Shown piece by piece: positions 41,015 through 50,381 of a stretch of 64,000 nt of DNA. The stretch comes from Denitrobacterium detoxificans (GTDB lineage: Bacteria; Actinomycetota; Coriobacteriia; Coriobacteriales; Eggerthellaceae). The notes under the pieces are model-generated. The model did not search any database, was not told the DNA's origin, and saw only the letters and a list, made by a program, of their open reading frames with translations. The translations under genes were made by a program, and so were the position numbers. The stretch is taken from contig NZ_SUUH01000001.1 in NCBI RefSeq assembly GCF_015062615.1, positions 346,366-410,365 of the forward strand, read 5' to 3'. Position 1 is the first letter of the stretch. The number at the start of each line of letters is the position of its first letter.

Positions 41015-42706
41015 TTACGCGCCGATTATCGTTATGCGACCTTGCCCTTGCGGATTGGCATATTCGGCGGGCACCTCATGGTTGCACCCCTGAACGAGGT
41101 AGCTCACGAGTGCCTCGTAATCGAAGCCAAACGTCACCGGTTGCCGCGCATCGGCAGCGTCCTTGATCGCATGATAGGTGTCCCCGCCGCCACAGATAAA
41201 AGCTAAGGTAGCAATCGAGTAGGATGCACCCTCGTCGAAGCCACGACCTGCGACATCGGTTATTGTCACGCGTGCGCCCGGAGCGGCCGGCGAGGGATAG
41301 GTCGAGTTCGGATAGGCTGGCCCTTCGGCATAGGGAACCGATGCATCAACGATAAACGTGATTCCCGAAACTTGCGGGAACGCCCCAATCCTCTTGTCCG
41401 TACCCACGGCCTGGCACGCAGCCTCAAGGGCCTCGAGGAGCTGAGCCCCCGTAACGTTAACGACCGCGAGGTCGTTGGAAAAGGGAAAGACCGCCTTGAT
41501 GGTCCCCAGCGTGATGTCTCCCGGCTCCACGGAGACGCGTATCCCGCCGCCGTTCAGGAGGCCGGCGTCGACTTCGATCCCCAATTCCGCCGAAGCCGTC
41601 CAGCGAAGAGCCTCGGCGCAGAAATCGCCGAGGTTCGTCTCCTGCGAGCGCACACCAGGTTCGCGCTCGCCGTTCAGACGGAAAGGCGTCAAGCCCAACA
41701 CCACGTTCAACTCGGACTCTGTACGCGCGTTCTCGCTATCGATGATCGACTGCACCGCATTGTCAATCCCAGCATAGGAACCCGCCGCGACGAGCTCCGG
41801 CGAGGGGACTCCCCCATCGATGACCACCACGCCGATGTTGCGCAGGTAGCACCCCGTTTCCACGAGAAACGCACCCGACACGTCTTCCTGGACTTCTTTG
41901 TGATCATGACCGTCGATGAGCAGGTCGATGCCATCCACTTGCCGCAGCAAATCCCTGCTCGTGATAACACCCGCCTCGTTGTTCCCAAGATGGCCCAAGC
42001 ACACCACGATGTCGCAGCCTTGGTCACGAAGCTCCTTCACCTGGCCCTTCGCACACGCAATGAGATCATCGCCATTCAGGAAATCGAAGCCGGAAACCAC
42101 TTTTGGCCCCGCGGTGGTCATAGTCGAAGGCGTCGTGAGCCCGAAGAAGCCCACCTTGGTGCCGTCGGCGAGCTCGAACACCTTATTGGCGGTGAAACGC
42201 AGCTCCCCCGTCTGCCTGTCGAGCACATTCGCCGACAGGAACGGGAACTCGGCGGCCTTCTCGTTGGCAGCAAGTACGTCAGAGCCCCAATCGAACTCGT
42301 GATTTCCCACCGTCATGAGCTGATAACCGCATGCGTTCATGAACGCTATCGCGGGCGCGCCTAACGCCGTGTCGACAAGCGGCATACCTTGCGTGGCATC
42401 CCCCGCATCGACGAGCAGCACTTCATAGCCCTTGCCCTCCCACTCAGCCTTCAGCGCCGCGACGGCCGCCATCGAGAAATTACCCGCAGCCTCGTCGGTC
42501 GCTTCAACGGCGGCGTCGTGGCCGTGAGTGTCATTGGTATGGATAATCGCGAGAAGCGGACCGGAAGCTTGCCGCGAGCTCGCAGCCGAGCCGCCTCCGT
42601 TCGGCCCCCACGAGCAGGAGGCGAGCGCTGCGGAGGCGCCCAACAGGCCGACGCCCTTCACGAACGTACGGCGCGTGACCATGACGCGCCCTGGAACGTC
42701 AGACAT
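41015..42706 (-). CDS. Exported 5'-nucleotidase / UshA-type metallophosphoesterase, Tat lipoprotein
   Basis: A 563-residue extracytoplasmic phosphoesterase that should release nucleosides and phosphate from nucleotides or UDP-sugars. VTRRTFVKGVGLLGASAALASC is a Tat signal with lipobox. The metal sites are IIHTNDTHGHD, VDAGDATQG, VGNHEFDWG, LGHLGNN and IDGHDHKE. The C-terminal 5'-nucleotidase domain has GLLNGGGIRVSV, VFPFSNDLAVVNVTG and CGGGDTYHAI for base binding. GAGAGGGG precedes the ATG. It lies 33 bp downstream of the prephenate-dehydratase-like lipoprotein gene, probably in one transcript, and ends at a strong terminator. Confidence 0.92.
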   Translation of the reverse strand: MSDVPGRVMVTRRTFVKGVGLLGASAALASCSWGPNGGGSAASSRQASGPLLAIIHTNDTHGHDAAVEATDEAAGNFSMAAVAALKAEWEGKGYEVLLVDAGDATQGMPLVDTALGAPAIAFMNACGYQLMTVGNHEFDWGSDVLAANEKAAEFPFLSANVLDRQTGELRFTANKVFELADGTKVGFFGLTTPSTMTTAGPKVVSGFDFLNGDDLIACAKGQVKELRDQGCDIVVCLGHLGNNEAGVITSRDLLRQVDGIDLLIDGHDHKEVQEDVSGAFLVETGCYLRNIGVVVIDGGVPSPELVAAGSYAGIDNAVQSIIDSENARTESELNVVLGLTPFRLNGEREPGVRSQETNLGDFCAEALRWTASAELGIEVDAGLLNGGGIRVSVEPGDITLGTIKAVFPFSNDLAVVNVTGAQLLEALEAACQAVGTDKRIGAFPQVSGITFIVDASVPYAEGPAYPNSTYPSPAAPGARVTITDVAGRGFDEGASYSIATLAFICGGGDTYHAIKDAADARQPVTFGFDYEALVSYLVQGCNHEVPAEYANPQGQGRITIIGA

Positions 42707-42739
42707 GAGACACCCCTCTCTCTCCGCCTCCGTCGTTTT

Positions 42740-43783
42740 CTATTCGCTCGAACTGGCCGAATTGCCAGCACTCGTTGTCTCGACGCTGGTAAACCGACCG
42801 AGAAGCTGGAGTTGCGCGATGTCCTCGAGACGCGAGACCTCCTCGTCCGTGAAGCCACCTTCGCGCTCGAGCTCGACCACGTAACGGTAATCTCCAAGCG
42901 CAGTCTTTCCGGGGCGGTCGTGCACGCAAACGAGCTTCGCCCCATTGGCACATGCCGCATCCAGCACGCCGGGCAGCTCCTCAGCCGACATGCTCGCCAC
43001 GAACAGAGCGCGATCATAACCCGCAAGCTCGTTCGCATGACGCGACACGACGTAGAAGCGCGTCTTGTTCGCGTCGGATTTCGAAACGTTTTCCCGCAGC
43101 ACTTCGAGTCCGTACAGGTCGGCCGCACCAGGCGCCGCGATGGCCACCGTCGAGGTGTCGCCTCCGTCAGCCACCTGCTGAGCGGCAGCAGCGGTGCTGG
43201 CCGTCTCGACACGTTCGGCATTAGGCAGGTTCTCGTCGAGCCAGGCCGAACTCTGAGCCAAACCCTGCTTATGGGAAAGCACGCGCTTGACCTGGGTAAG
43301 ATCTGTTCCCGGAAGGCCCATGAGCGTCTGGCGAATCGGCAAGACGACCTCACCCACCACGCTGAGGTTCTGCGATGCGAGAAGGGCATCGATGTAGTCG
43401 GTCACCGGGCCGCCCAGCGTATTCTCCTGCGGCACGACAGCATAGGAAACCGTGCCATCGGCCACGAGCGCAAGCGCATCGGAAACGGTGGCCTGCGGCT
43501 TCAAATCATCGTTGACGCCGAAGAAGAGCTTAGCCGCCTCTTCGGTGTAGGTTCCCTCGGGCCCCAAATACGCGACAGTCGTGACATCGGCGATTTCGGC
43601 ATCGGGAGCCGGAACCTCGATGCTCTCGACGGAAGAAGAGGATGCCAAACCGCCGCTATCTGATCCGCCTTGGCCCTGAGAGCAACCGACTAGCGCAATG
43701 CTCAATGAAACCGCAAGAACGCCGGCTAGCAGCTTCGCATACATCGCCATCTTACGCCCCGATGGTATTGCAGTCATTCCCAT
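42740..43783 (-). CDS. Exported lipoprotein with prephenate dehydratase domain
   Basis: A 347-residue protein. KMAMYAKLLAGVLAVSLSIA leads into lipobox LVGC and a Ser/Gly linker. From about residue 65 it is a complete PDT domain: VAYLGPEGTYTEEAAKLFFG, VSYAVVPQENTLGGPVTDYID, VKRVLSHKQGLAQSSAWL, TSTVAIAAPGAADLYGLEVL and KTRFYVVSRH with the catalytic Thr-Arg-Phe. A following ACT-like segment (RALFVASMSAEELPGVLDAA) contains DYRYVVELE. PDT enzymes make phenylpyruvate from prephenate in the cytoplasm, so a lipid-anchored copy is odd: it may act on secreted prephenate or have become a binding protein. The ATG at 43783 is chosen for its AGGGGG site; several in-frame ATGs exist. Confidence 0.82.
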   Translation of the reverse strand: MGMTAIPSGRKMAMYAKLLAGVLAVSLSIALVGCSQGQGGSDSGGLASSSSVESIEVPAPDAEIADVTTVAYLGPEGTYTEEAAKLFFGVNDDLKPQATVSDALALVADGTVSYAVVPQENTLGGPVTDYIDALLASQNLSVVGEVVLPIRQTLMGLPGTDLTQVKRVLSHKQGLAQSSAWLDENLPNAERVETASTAAAAQQVADGGDTSTVAIAAPGAADLYGLEVLRENVSKSDANKTRFYVVSRHANELAGYDRALFVASMSAEELPGVLDAACANGAKLVCVHDRPGKTALGDYRYVVELEREGGFTDEEVSRLEDIAQLQLLGRFTSVETTSAGNSASSSE

Positions 43784-43807
43784 TCGAACCATCCCCCTCA
43801 TGGTCAA

Positions 43808-44338
43808 CGTGTCACTTTAGCAAGTACACCATAATGAGACTACAGAGAGCATAAACGACGACTCGCCGTAAACGCAAGCTCGGGCAAACAGCATGAAACC
43901 GACGACGCTATCGGCCCGCCGGCAAGGTCACACGCCCTCGTGAAACGCGCTTCCCGGCGCAAATTTGTTCCTTGCTATTGGCCATCAGCGAAATACCCTC
44001 ATCCTGCAACGCGGTATCGAACCAAAGCTCCTGCCGCTCAAGCGAAAGCCTGTCGTGGACACCCAGGTCAAGCTTGGTATCCATGCTGACTCCACCATTG
44101 TCCGTAATACGCAAGCGCACACGCTTGCCGCGATAATCCTGATGCTTGAGTTCCTCGACGGGGCCGACAATCTCTAGCCGTACGCCAACACTCGAAGGCG
44201 GAGAGACCGAAAGAATTCCCGAATTCCCAGTTTCGGCTCATCCCCTTATAATTGATACGTGAAACATAACGATTCCCAGACAAAGAACCTCTAGCTAGGC
44301 CCCCGCTTGTACGGGGCACCGATTCGGGGTGAGGAACA
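43808..44338. other. Intergenic region with one possible small gene
   Basis: It separates the exported-enzyme pair from the phospholipase-like gene. A possible 58-codon gene lies at 43908-44084 on the minus strand. Near 44250 on the + strand TTATAATTG looks like a -10 element for the gene at 44339, and GCCCCCGCTTGTACGGGGC at about 44298 is a short leader hairpin. Confidence 0.45.
43908..44084 (-). CDS. Possible small protein, unknown
   Basis: A 58-residue frame, MDTKLDLGVHDRLSLERQEL through LWFDTALQDEGISLMANSKE to a basic end. GGTGGAGTCAGC before the ATG is an acceptable ribosome site and the composition is balanced, but there is no recognisable family and no close partner gene. It could be a remnant or chance frame. 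Confidence 0.3.
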   Translation of the reverse strand: MDTKLDLGVHDRLSLERQELWFDTALQDEGISLMANSKEQICAGKRVSRGRVTLPAGR

Positions 44339-47300
44339 ATGTTCGGAACTGCAAGGAATCCCGAAAACGACGCAACGTCGCGCCAGCCGGAAGAAGGAAT
44401 TCTCAGGCGAAGCATATCGCGTCGTAGCCTCCTCAGCGCTGGAGCCATCCTGGGCTTCGCGGCGCTCACGCATCCAACCGAGCACGCGTTTGCATGGAGC
44501 TCCTGGACGAACGCGACCTCGTCCATCCTGAAGAACATCGGAATGGGCGATTGCGTGCACGAAGACCTCGTTCAGATATCCTATGCGCGCGTACTGCGAA
44601 ACCACGCGAAGGACACCACGCCGAACTCGCTTCTGAACCCCTGGGCCGGAGCAATCGAAGAGGATGCGCGATACGCGAAAATCGCGGGAGACATCGTGGA
44701 CATCGGCGAAGGCAAGGCGTTCCAAGACGCCGACGACCTCGCCATGCGGCTCTTCCGCGAAAACCTTGCCTACCTGCGCATTGGCTCATACTGGAACGAC
44801 GCAGCCGCAAACACGCTCGTAGACTTCGGCTACTCGTGCTTCTACCCCGACTACATTCCCGTCTTCTCGGGCAGCAATCAGTACGAAGGAGCCTGGGATG
44901 TTGGCCAGCATATCTGGGAAACAAACGAGCGAAACCAGTCAGCTAGCAACATGGGACTCGACGCGCTCGTGCAGTTCACGATGAACGACCGCAACAACTT
45001 CATACATGGCATGCTGTCATCAACGGCAAACCATTCGCAGTACCTGAAGCACTCCGAAATCAAGACGTTCGCATTGCAATGGCTTGGCGTCGCCTACGAA
45101 TACGCACGCACAGGCGAGGTGCGGGCAACAAGCGACGTCACGAAAGCCCAGGCCGAAAAAATCTTCAAGGGCTTCATCGATACCTATGGCCAGCTCGACG
45201 AAGATGAGCATGGCATGAGCGTGTCGCTACAGGTAGGCTCGTCGGAAGCTTCGATAAAGCTACCGCATCGTAGGCTGCGGCTGCGCGCGCTCGGCATGAT
45301 GTGCCACACCATGGAAGATTTCTGGTGCCCCGCCCACACCTGCCGTACGTACCATGCCGGTGGCACCATTCCCCAGTATTCGATCCTCGCGTTCTGCAAC
45401 TACAAGCTGCAGAACGGAAGCAAGCCGCCCATGCTGGGATATCACATCCCCTTCGATCGCTATGCCATCTCGGACAGGGAAAACTCCACCAACTGGCGAG
45501 AGGCGCTCACGCGAGGCACAGGCGATTACAAGGGCACCGAAACGCTTGCGAACGTGCTCGACGATGGCATGAGCTGCCTCGACGACGCTCACACGTATTT
45601 CAATACGCTCGGCATGAACGAAACCATCGCCTGCATCACCAAGTTGCTCGAGTACCTCTACCAAGGGACCACCTGGGACGACGGCGTGCGCAATTGGGTC
45701 GATACCCAAGTCATGCCCACATATTTCGACGCGAACGGGCAATCCTACGTGTGCGACGCCGGCAGGCGCAGCCTGCACACCCCCACGTACATAACCGCCG
45801 CCATACAATCGATGGAACTAGCATACGGCAAAGCGGAACTAGCGGACAACTTCCAAGAAATGATCGACGCCGCAAACAGCTACGACGCCTGGCAACGCGG
45901 CGCCCATGCCTTCTATTCGGGAAAGTACAACACAAGCAAGTCGAAGTACGTCACGTCCGGCAATGAAAGCGATTCCATCTGGGCCGACAGCGAGGGAGAA
46001 AATAGGCTCATCGGCCTCGTGGACACGATCAACGAGGGCTTCGGCAGCCTAAGCGTAAGCAAGCAAGATTACCTACTTGCAAAGGTAGGCCCCAACGGAT
46101 GCCATGACATGGTGGACGCGCTGAATCGAGTAAGGGGCATGCTCCAGGAGTTCAACATCGACCTGCGAGGAAGCTTGCGCCCGAATAACGACTCCGTCAT
46201 GCAGAAACTCGAAGAGACGAGCAAGTTCTTTGCATCCGGTCTAAAGGGAACGGGCAAGATGGCAGCGCAATCGGACGGCGGCCCCCTCTCGATTCAGGCA
46301 GATGATGACCAAGACGACGATTTCTTCGCAACGTCGAACATGGCCATCGAGGACAGCCTTGGCTTCGATGATGGCTCCTATTTGATAGCCGTGCGTGACA
46401 TGGACTCGCTCGAAACGAGCATCATGACCGTCCCCAAGGACACCCCCGGCATCGACAAGCTAAAGAAGGGTCTTGAAAACCTGACCATAACGTATACCCT
46501 CCAAACGGAATTCGAAGGCGACCCCGACTATCAATACGTCGTAGCCGATATCGATTACTCCGACATGGAAGAGGGCGTGTACCTTGTCACGGGTACGGTG
46601 AAATCGGTATCCGAGGACAAGAAGAGCCTTGTCCTCGACCTGAACGGCATCAGCGACTTCATACTGGACATCCGCGACGGACTAACTGACATTCCGCAAG
46701 TCGGCACGTATGTTTGCGCGCGCTATTCCCATGGCGAGGCAGGCCTTGAGCTCGTGGGCTACGATGAGCTCAGCGCTCCCGACAAGCTCGTAAAGGAAAC
46801 GTATCCGGTGGCAAGGATCGACGGCTCGCATATGTGGCTGGCCACAAACGCAGGCGACTCCAACGCCGACGACGGCTATCGCGACTACCTGCTGGTCGAC
46901 TACGGTTCGGCCGACGTGCGTTCGATACCGCAAGAGGGCTACGAAGTCACGGTGTATTACTACGACGAAGTCTACGGCGATACGACCGGCGTAGACGAAA
47001 GGGCGATCGCCACGGGCGGCAAGACCACTGCATCCACGGGCCTCTCTACGCAAAGCGAGGAAGACGAGCTCACCGATTCGGCTAGCGCCGGCTATCTCGA
47101 GCTTGGCGATGAGTATGGCACCCTCACGTATGGCAACGACACATCCCATGTGGCCAGCGTCATTTTGGGCACGAACGAAAAGGGCACGCCCGCAGACGAA
47201 GACGACCCAGACCCTGCGCCACCCGCCCCGGACCCCTCGACGGAAGACGACCCAGGAACAACCGGCTCCACTCCGACGCCCCCGCAATCAGGCGACTCGG

Positions 47301-47455
47301 AAACACCCGTCCCCGCCTCCACCCTCCCGTATACAGGGGACCCATTTTCCGGCATAAATGTCTTGCTATCGGCTGCAGCCGTGGCAGGCGCGGCAATGAC
47401 AGCGTACTCCGCACGACGCGTGAGGAACGAACAAAGCGATTCAGAAGCGGAATAA
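44339..47455 (+). CDS. Wall-anchored zinc-dependent phospholipase C-like protein
   Basis: A 1038-residue surface protein. SISRRSLLSAGAILGFAALT is a Tat signal; cleavage after AFA at residue 52 would leave Trp53 at the N-terminus, as in zinc phospholipases C where Trp1 binds zinc. Residues about 53-560 are helical with DCVHEDLVQISYA, NFIHGML and MMCHTMEDFWCPAH (H-x3-D-x4-H), matching the metal-site spacing of the PLC/S1-P1 nuclease fold. A beta-rich region of about 350 residues follows, then a Pro/Asp/Thr-rich wall spacer, LPYTGDP, a hydrophobic helix and RRVRNE, a canonical sortase signal. GAGGAACA precedes the ATG. A phospholipid or phosphodiester substrate is inferred. Confidence 0.8.
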   Translation: MFGTARNPENDATSRQPEEGILRRSISRRSLLSAGAILGFAALTHPTEHAFAWSSWTNATSSILKNIGMGDCVHEDLVQISYARVLRNHAKDTTPNSLLNPWAGAIEEDARYAKIAGDIVDIGEGKAFQDADDLAMRLFRENLAYLRIGSYWNDAAANTLVDFGYSCFYPDYIPVFSGSNQYEGAWDVGQHIWETNERNQSASNMGLDALVQFTMNDRNNFIHGMLSSTANHSQYLKHSEIKTFALQWLGVAYEYARTGEVRATSDVTKAQAEKIFKGFIDTYGQLDEDEHGMSVSLQVGSSEASIKLPHRRLRLRALGMMCHTMEDFWCPAHTCRTYHAGGTIPQYSILAFCNYKLQNGSKPPMLGYHIPFDRYAISDRENSTNWREALTRGTGDYKGTETLANVLDDGMSCLDDAHTYFNTLGMNETIACITKLLEYLYQGTTWDDGVRNWVDTQVMPTYFDANGQSYVCDAGRRSLHTPTYITAAIQSMELAYGKAELADNFQEMIDAANSYDAWQRGAHAFYSGKYNTSKSKYVTSGNESDSIWADSEGENRLIGLVDTINEGFGSLSVSKQDYLLAKVGPNGCHDMVDALNRVRGMLQEFNIDLRGSLRPNNDSVMQKLEETSKFFASGLKGTGKMAAQSDGGPLSIQADDDQDDDFFATSNMAIEDSLGFDDGSYLIAVRDMDSLETSIMTVPKDTPGIDKLKKGLENLTITYTLQTEFEGDPDYQYVVADIDYSDMEEGVYLVTGTVKSVSEDKKSLVLDLNGISDFILDIRDGLTDIPQVGTYVCARYSHGEAGLELVGYDELSAPDKLVKETYPVARIDGSHMWLATNAGDSNADDGYRDYLLVDYGSADVRSIPQEGYEVTVYYYDEVYGDTTGVDERAIATGGKTTASTGLSTQSEEDELTDSASAGYLELGDEYGTLTYGNDTSHVASVILGTNEKGTPADEDDPDPAPPAPDPSTEDDPGTTGSTPTPPQSGDSETPVPASTLPYTGDPFSGINVLLSAAAVAGAAMTAYSARRVRNEQSDSEAE

Positions 47456-47472
47456 ACTGCTCGAACCAAAAA

Positions 47473-47506
47473 GCGGTGCGTCGAGATTATCGACGCACCG
47501 CCTTTA
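47473..47506 (+). terminator. Intrinsic terminator of the phospholipase-like gene
   Basis: GCGGTGCGTCG and CGACGCACCGC pair around 7 nt, followed by CTTTATTT. Confidence 0.9.
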
Positions 47507-47626
47507 TTTCACGAAAACGCCCCTTGCAGGATCTGCCGCAGATGGAATGCTAGAACGGCTATCGACGCCTAACAGGCTTATCGACCGACACCGTACACAC
47601 CACACACAACCCGCCACCTCGGTAGA

Positions 47627-47806
47627 CTAGAGAATTCGAGTGCTATGCGATGGGTCGATATCACTGTAGTCATCAGGCGGATTCTGCGGAATGGGATCCC
47701 CGCAATACGGGCAGGTAGTCGCATCAGAATCAACGGGCATGCCGCATGTCTGACAAGTTTTCTGATTGCTGTCATCTCGCGTTACGGGACTTGGCCTGAA
47801 GCACAT
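47627..47806 (-). CDS. Small zinc-ribbon protein (MCFRP type)
   Basis: A 59-residue protein with two CxxC knuckles (KTCQTCGMPVDSDATTCPYCGDPIP) that would bind one zinc. The start MCFRPSPVTRDDSNQ is that of a short zinc-ribbon family common in gut anaerobes. AAAGGAGGGGAGCGTC precedes the ATG at 47806, stronger than anything before longer frames. The tail is acidic and disordered. It stands alone between convergent and divergent units; function unknown. Confidence 0.8.
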   Translation of the reverse strand: MCFRPSPVTRDDSNQKTCQTCGMPVDSDATTCPYCGDPIPQNPPDDYSDIDPSHSTRIL

Positions 47807-48051
47807 GACGCTCCCCTCCTTTGCGCGCCAGCCTGCATCGTGCCACGCGCTTTTCGTCGATATGCGCGGTAATCCGCTTCTCGCATGATTATACAAAGCA
47901 CTCTTTCCCGTCAATCGCCATAGAGCCCAGCGGCAGCAACCACGTTGCCAAGAGGTTACCTCGAGGACACGCATTGGATTCCCCATGCACTCGCTCCGAA
48001 ATGATTTCCGTTCGCCCTACCCGCTTTGGGGATCGATAATCTGTTGATGGG
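47807..48051. other. Intergenic, nothing found
   Basis: About 245 bases between the zinc-ribbon gene promoter and the end of the CMD-cupin gene, holding the -10/-35 region for the former (TATAATCATG on the minus strand near 47887). No terminator with a clear U tract was found for the CMD-cupin transcript. Confidence 0.4.
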
Positions 48052-48825
48052 CTATTGGGCCAGCTTCCCGTATTCCTCGTCCGAAACGGGTTCGAGCCAC
48101 TCGTTGCTTCCACCCTCGCCCGGCACCTCGATGGCCAGGTGCGAGAACCACGAATCAGGCGCCGCGCCATGCCAGTGCTGCACGCCAGCCGGGATGTTCA
48201 CCACGGAACCGGGCGTGAGTTCCACAGGCTCCTCGCCCCAAGCTTGGTAGTAGCCACGCCCTGCGACGCAGATGAGCATCTGGCCACCACCCTCATTCGC
48301 ATGGTGCACGTGCCAGTTATTACGGCAGCCCGGCTCGAACGTCACATTGAACACAGGCACCTGCTCGGTAGATATCGGCGCAAGATAGCTCTGCCCCACG
48401 AAGTACTGCGCAAACGCATCGTTCGGCTTGCCAATGGGGAACGGCATTTCCTTCGCATGCGCCCTCATGGCAGCATCGTCGTACGGCAGGTCGCCCTCGC
48501 CCACATTCCACACGCTCTTCGCCAGATTAAACACGGCCCACGCCTTAGGCCACCCCGCATAGAACGCAACATGCGTGATAACGGCGGCAATCTCGGTCTG
48601 GGTTACGCCGTGGGATTTCGCATTCTGCAAATGATAGACAAGGGACGAGTCGGTAATGCCCTGTGACATCAGCGCAACAACCGTGAGGATGCTTCGGGTC
48701 TTCGCGTCGATGTCCTGGTTATTCCAATTCTCGCCAAACAGCACGTCATCGTTGTAATGCGCGAATTCGGGGGCGAATTCGCCAAGTTGGGCCCGCCCAG
48801 CCGTCTGCACGATCTTCTTAGTCAT
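48052..48825 (-). CDS. Carboxymuconolactone decarboxylase-cupin fusion protein
   Basis: A 257-residue protein in two parts. Residues 1-125 are a CMD/AhpD-like domain (DIDAKTRSILTVVALMSQGI, AAVITHVAFYAGWPKAWAVF) that lacks the CxxC of AhpD peroxidases. Residues 140-250 are a cupin with VTFEPGCRNNWHVHHANEGG, ICVAGRGYYQAWGEEP and PAGVQHWHGAAPDSWFSHLA, with the His/Glu metal set present. Such fusions are usually MerR-controlled stress genes. The ATG at 48825 has AGAGAGGAAGCT. It follows the alpha/beta hydrolase gene on the same strand by 37 bp. Confidence 0.9.
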   Translation of the reverse strand: MTKKIVQTAGRAQLGEFAPEFAHYNDDVLFGENWNNQDIDAKTRSILTVVALMSQGITDSSLVYHLQNAKSHGVTQTEIAAVITHVAFYAGWPKAWAVFNLAKSVWNVGEGDLPYDDAAMRAHAKEMPFPIGKPNDAFAQYFVGQSYLAPISTEQVPVFNVTFEPGCRNNWHVHHANEGGGQMLICVAGRGYYQAWGEEPVELTPGSVVNIPAGVQHWHGAAPDSWFSHLAIEVPGEGGSNEWLEPVSDEEYGKLAQ

Positions 48826-48862
48826 AGCTTCCTCTCTTCGCATCTATCGCGCGTTACGCACC

Positions 48863-49840
48863 CTACATTCCCTCTTCGAAGAACGACTGAAGCTTATCGA
48901 AGGGGATGGCGTCGAAATTGTCATATAGGTCGACATGGTTCGCGCCGGGAATGATCATGAGCTCTTTGTTATCGCCCTTGAGCAGCTTGAACGCACCCTC
49001 ACTGAAGTAGCGGGAGTGGGCGTTTTCGCCATGGACGAGCAGAACCGGCGTATCGATCTCGCCTGCCATGGAAAGGATGGGCTGGTTCATGAACGAGACG
49101 GTGCCGATGACGTTCCAACCATCAGTCGAGTTGCCCGAACGCTCATGATAGCCACGCGGAGTCTTGTAGTACGCGTGGTAATCCTTCACGAACTGCGGAG
49201 CATCTTCAGGCAGCGGATCGACAACGCCGCCAGCGCGCTCGTAGGAGCCAGACGCATACTCGGCCGTGCGCTGCGCCGCCCAAGCCGCACGCTGCTGGTC
49301 GCGCGCTTCCTTGTTGTCGGCACTTCCGAAATAGCCCTCGCGGGTGACGCGCGTCATATCGTACATCGTCATTGCGGCAGTCGCCTTGATGCGCGGGTCG
49401 AGCGCCGCGGCGTTGATGGCCATTCCACCCCAACCGCAAATGCCAATGATGCCAATGCGCTCGGCATCGACGTCGTCACGGCAGCTCAGGTAGTCGATGG
49501 CCGCGCAGAAGTCCTCGGTGTTGATGTCGGGCGATGCCATGCGCCGGGGCTCGCCGCCGCTTTCGCCCGTAAATGAAGGGTCGAAGGCGATCGCCAAGAA
49601 GCCACGAGCCGCCATTTCCTGAGCATACAGGCCGCTCGACTGCTCCTTGCAGGCGCCAAACGGGCCGCTTACGGCAAGGGCGGCAAGTGCCCCCTCGGCA
49701 CCCTTCGGCTTATACAGGTCGGCCGCCAACGTAATGCCGTAGCGATTGACGAACGTTACCTTGCAATGCTCAACGCGCTCATTACGCGGAAACACCTTGT
49801 CCCAATCCTGAACGAGCTCGAGCTGTTCTGCTTGCATCAT
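48863..49840 (-). CDS. Alpha/beta hydrolase (dienelactone hydrolase/YcjY-like)
   Basis: A 325-residue alpha/beta hydrolase. VNRYGITLAADLYKPKG, AVSGPFGACKEQSSGLYAQE (oxyanion side), AFDPSFTGESGG, the nucleophile-elbow region IGIICGWGGMAINAAALDPR given as GICGWGG, and the late VLLVHGENAHSRYFS and IPGANHVDLYD with the catalytic Asp and His. At the elbow the usual Ser is replaced (GICGWG), which is typical of this subgroup and leaves its activity uncertain. AAAGGAGATCCGCC precedes the ATG. It is divergent from a MerR regulator and heads the transcript with the CMD-cupin gene. Confidence 0.87.
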   Translation of the reverse strand: MMQAEQLELVQDWDKVFPRNERVEHCKVTFVNRYGITLAADLYKPKGAEGALAALAVSGPFGACKEQSSGLYAQEMAARGFLAIAFDPSFTGESGGEPRRMASPDINTEDFCAAIDYLSCRDDVDAERIGIIGICGWGGMAINAAALDPRIKATAAMTMYDMTRVTREGYFGSADNKEARDQQRAAWAAQRTAEYASGSYERAGGVVDPLPEDAPQFVKDYHAYYKTPRGYHERSGNSTDGWNVIGTVSFMNQPILSMAGEIDTPVLLVHGENAHSRYFSEGAFKLLKGDNKELMIIPGANHVDLYDNFDAIPFDKLQSFFEEGM

Positions 49841-49904
49841 GGCGGATCTCCTTTTCAGTTGAAACCATACGTGACTATGTTACTATGTGCACCCTAAGAC
49901 ATGA

Positions 49905-49918
49905 ACCTAACTTTAGGT
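49905..49918. promoter_or_regulatory. MerR-type operator
   Basis: ACCTAA-CT-TTAGGT in the 103-bp gap between the hydrolase and MerR genes; a further half site ACCCTAA lies at 49891. The MerR protein encoded at 49944 probably binds it to control both directions. Confidence 0.6.
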
Positions 49919-49943
49919 CAAGAAGTTAATTGGAGAAGACATC

Positions 49944-50381
49944 ATGTACACCATCGGCCAGGTTTCCGAAATGTTCGACCTCCCCATATCCACGCTGCGC
50001 TACTACGACAAAGAGGGCCTCTTCCCCGCTATGGAGCGCAAAAACGGCATTCGAAAGTTTGGCGAAACAGAACTAGAAGCACTTCGCGTCATCGAATGCC
50101 TAAAAGCATCGGGGCTCGAAATCAAGGACATCAAGCGCTTCATGCAATGGTGTACGGAAGGCCCCGAAACGTACGCGCAGCGCAAGGAACTCTTCGAGTG
50201 CAGGCGCGAAGCGGTGCAAGAAGAGATGGCACGACTGCAAAAGACACTTGCCATGCTCGAATTCAAGTGCTGGTACTACGACACAGCCATCGCCGAGGGC
50301 AGCGAGGATGCCCCGCAGTCCATGATGCCCGACAAGCTGCCCCCAAACATCCAAAAGCTCTACGACCTGGCGCATAGCTAG
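49944..50381 (+). CDS. MerR-family transcriptional regulator
   Basis: A 145-residue MerR protein: YTIGQVSEMFDLPISTLRYY, DKEGLFPAMERKNGIRKFGE, then LRVIECLKASGLEIKDIKRF and a coiled coil (QEEMARLQKTLAMLEFKCWYY). This matches the group that controls aldehyde/quinone-responsive reductase or CMD-cupin genes and lacks the metal-binding Cys set. It is divergent from the hydrolase and CMD-cupin genes, which are its probable targets. The start follows GGAGAAGACATC. Confidence 0.92.
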   Translation: MYTIGQVSEMFDLPISTLRYYDKEGLFPAMERKNGIRKFGETELEALRVIECLKASGLEIKDIKRFMQWCTEGPETYAQRKELFECRREAVQEEMARLQKTLAMLEFKCWYYDTAIAEGSEDAPQSMMPDKLPPNIQKLYDLAHS

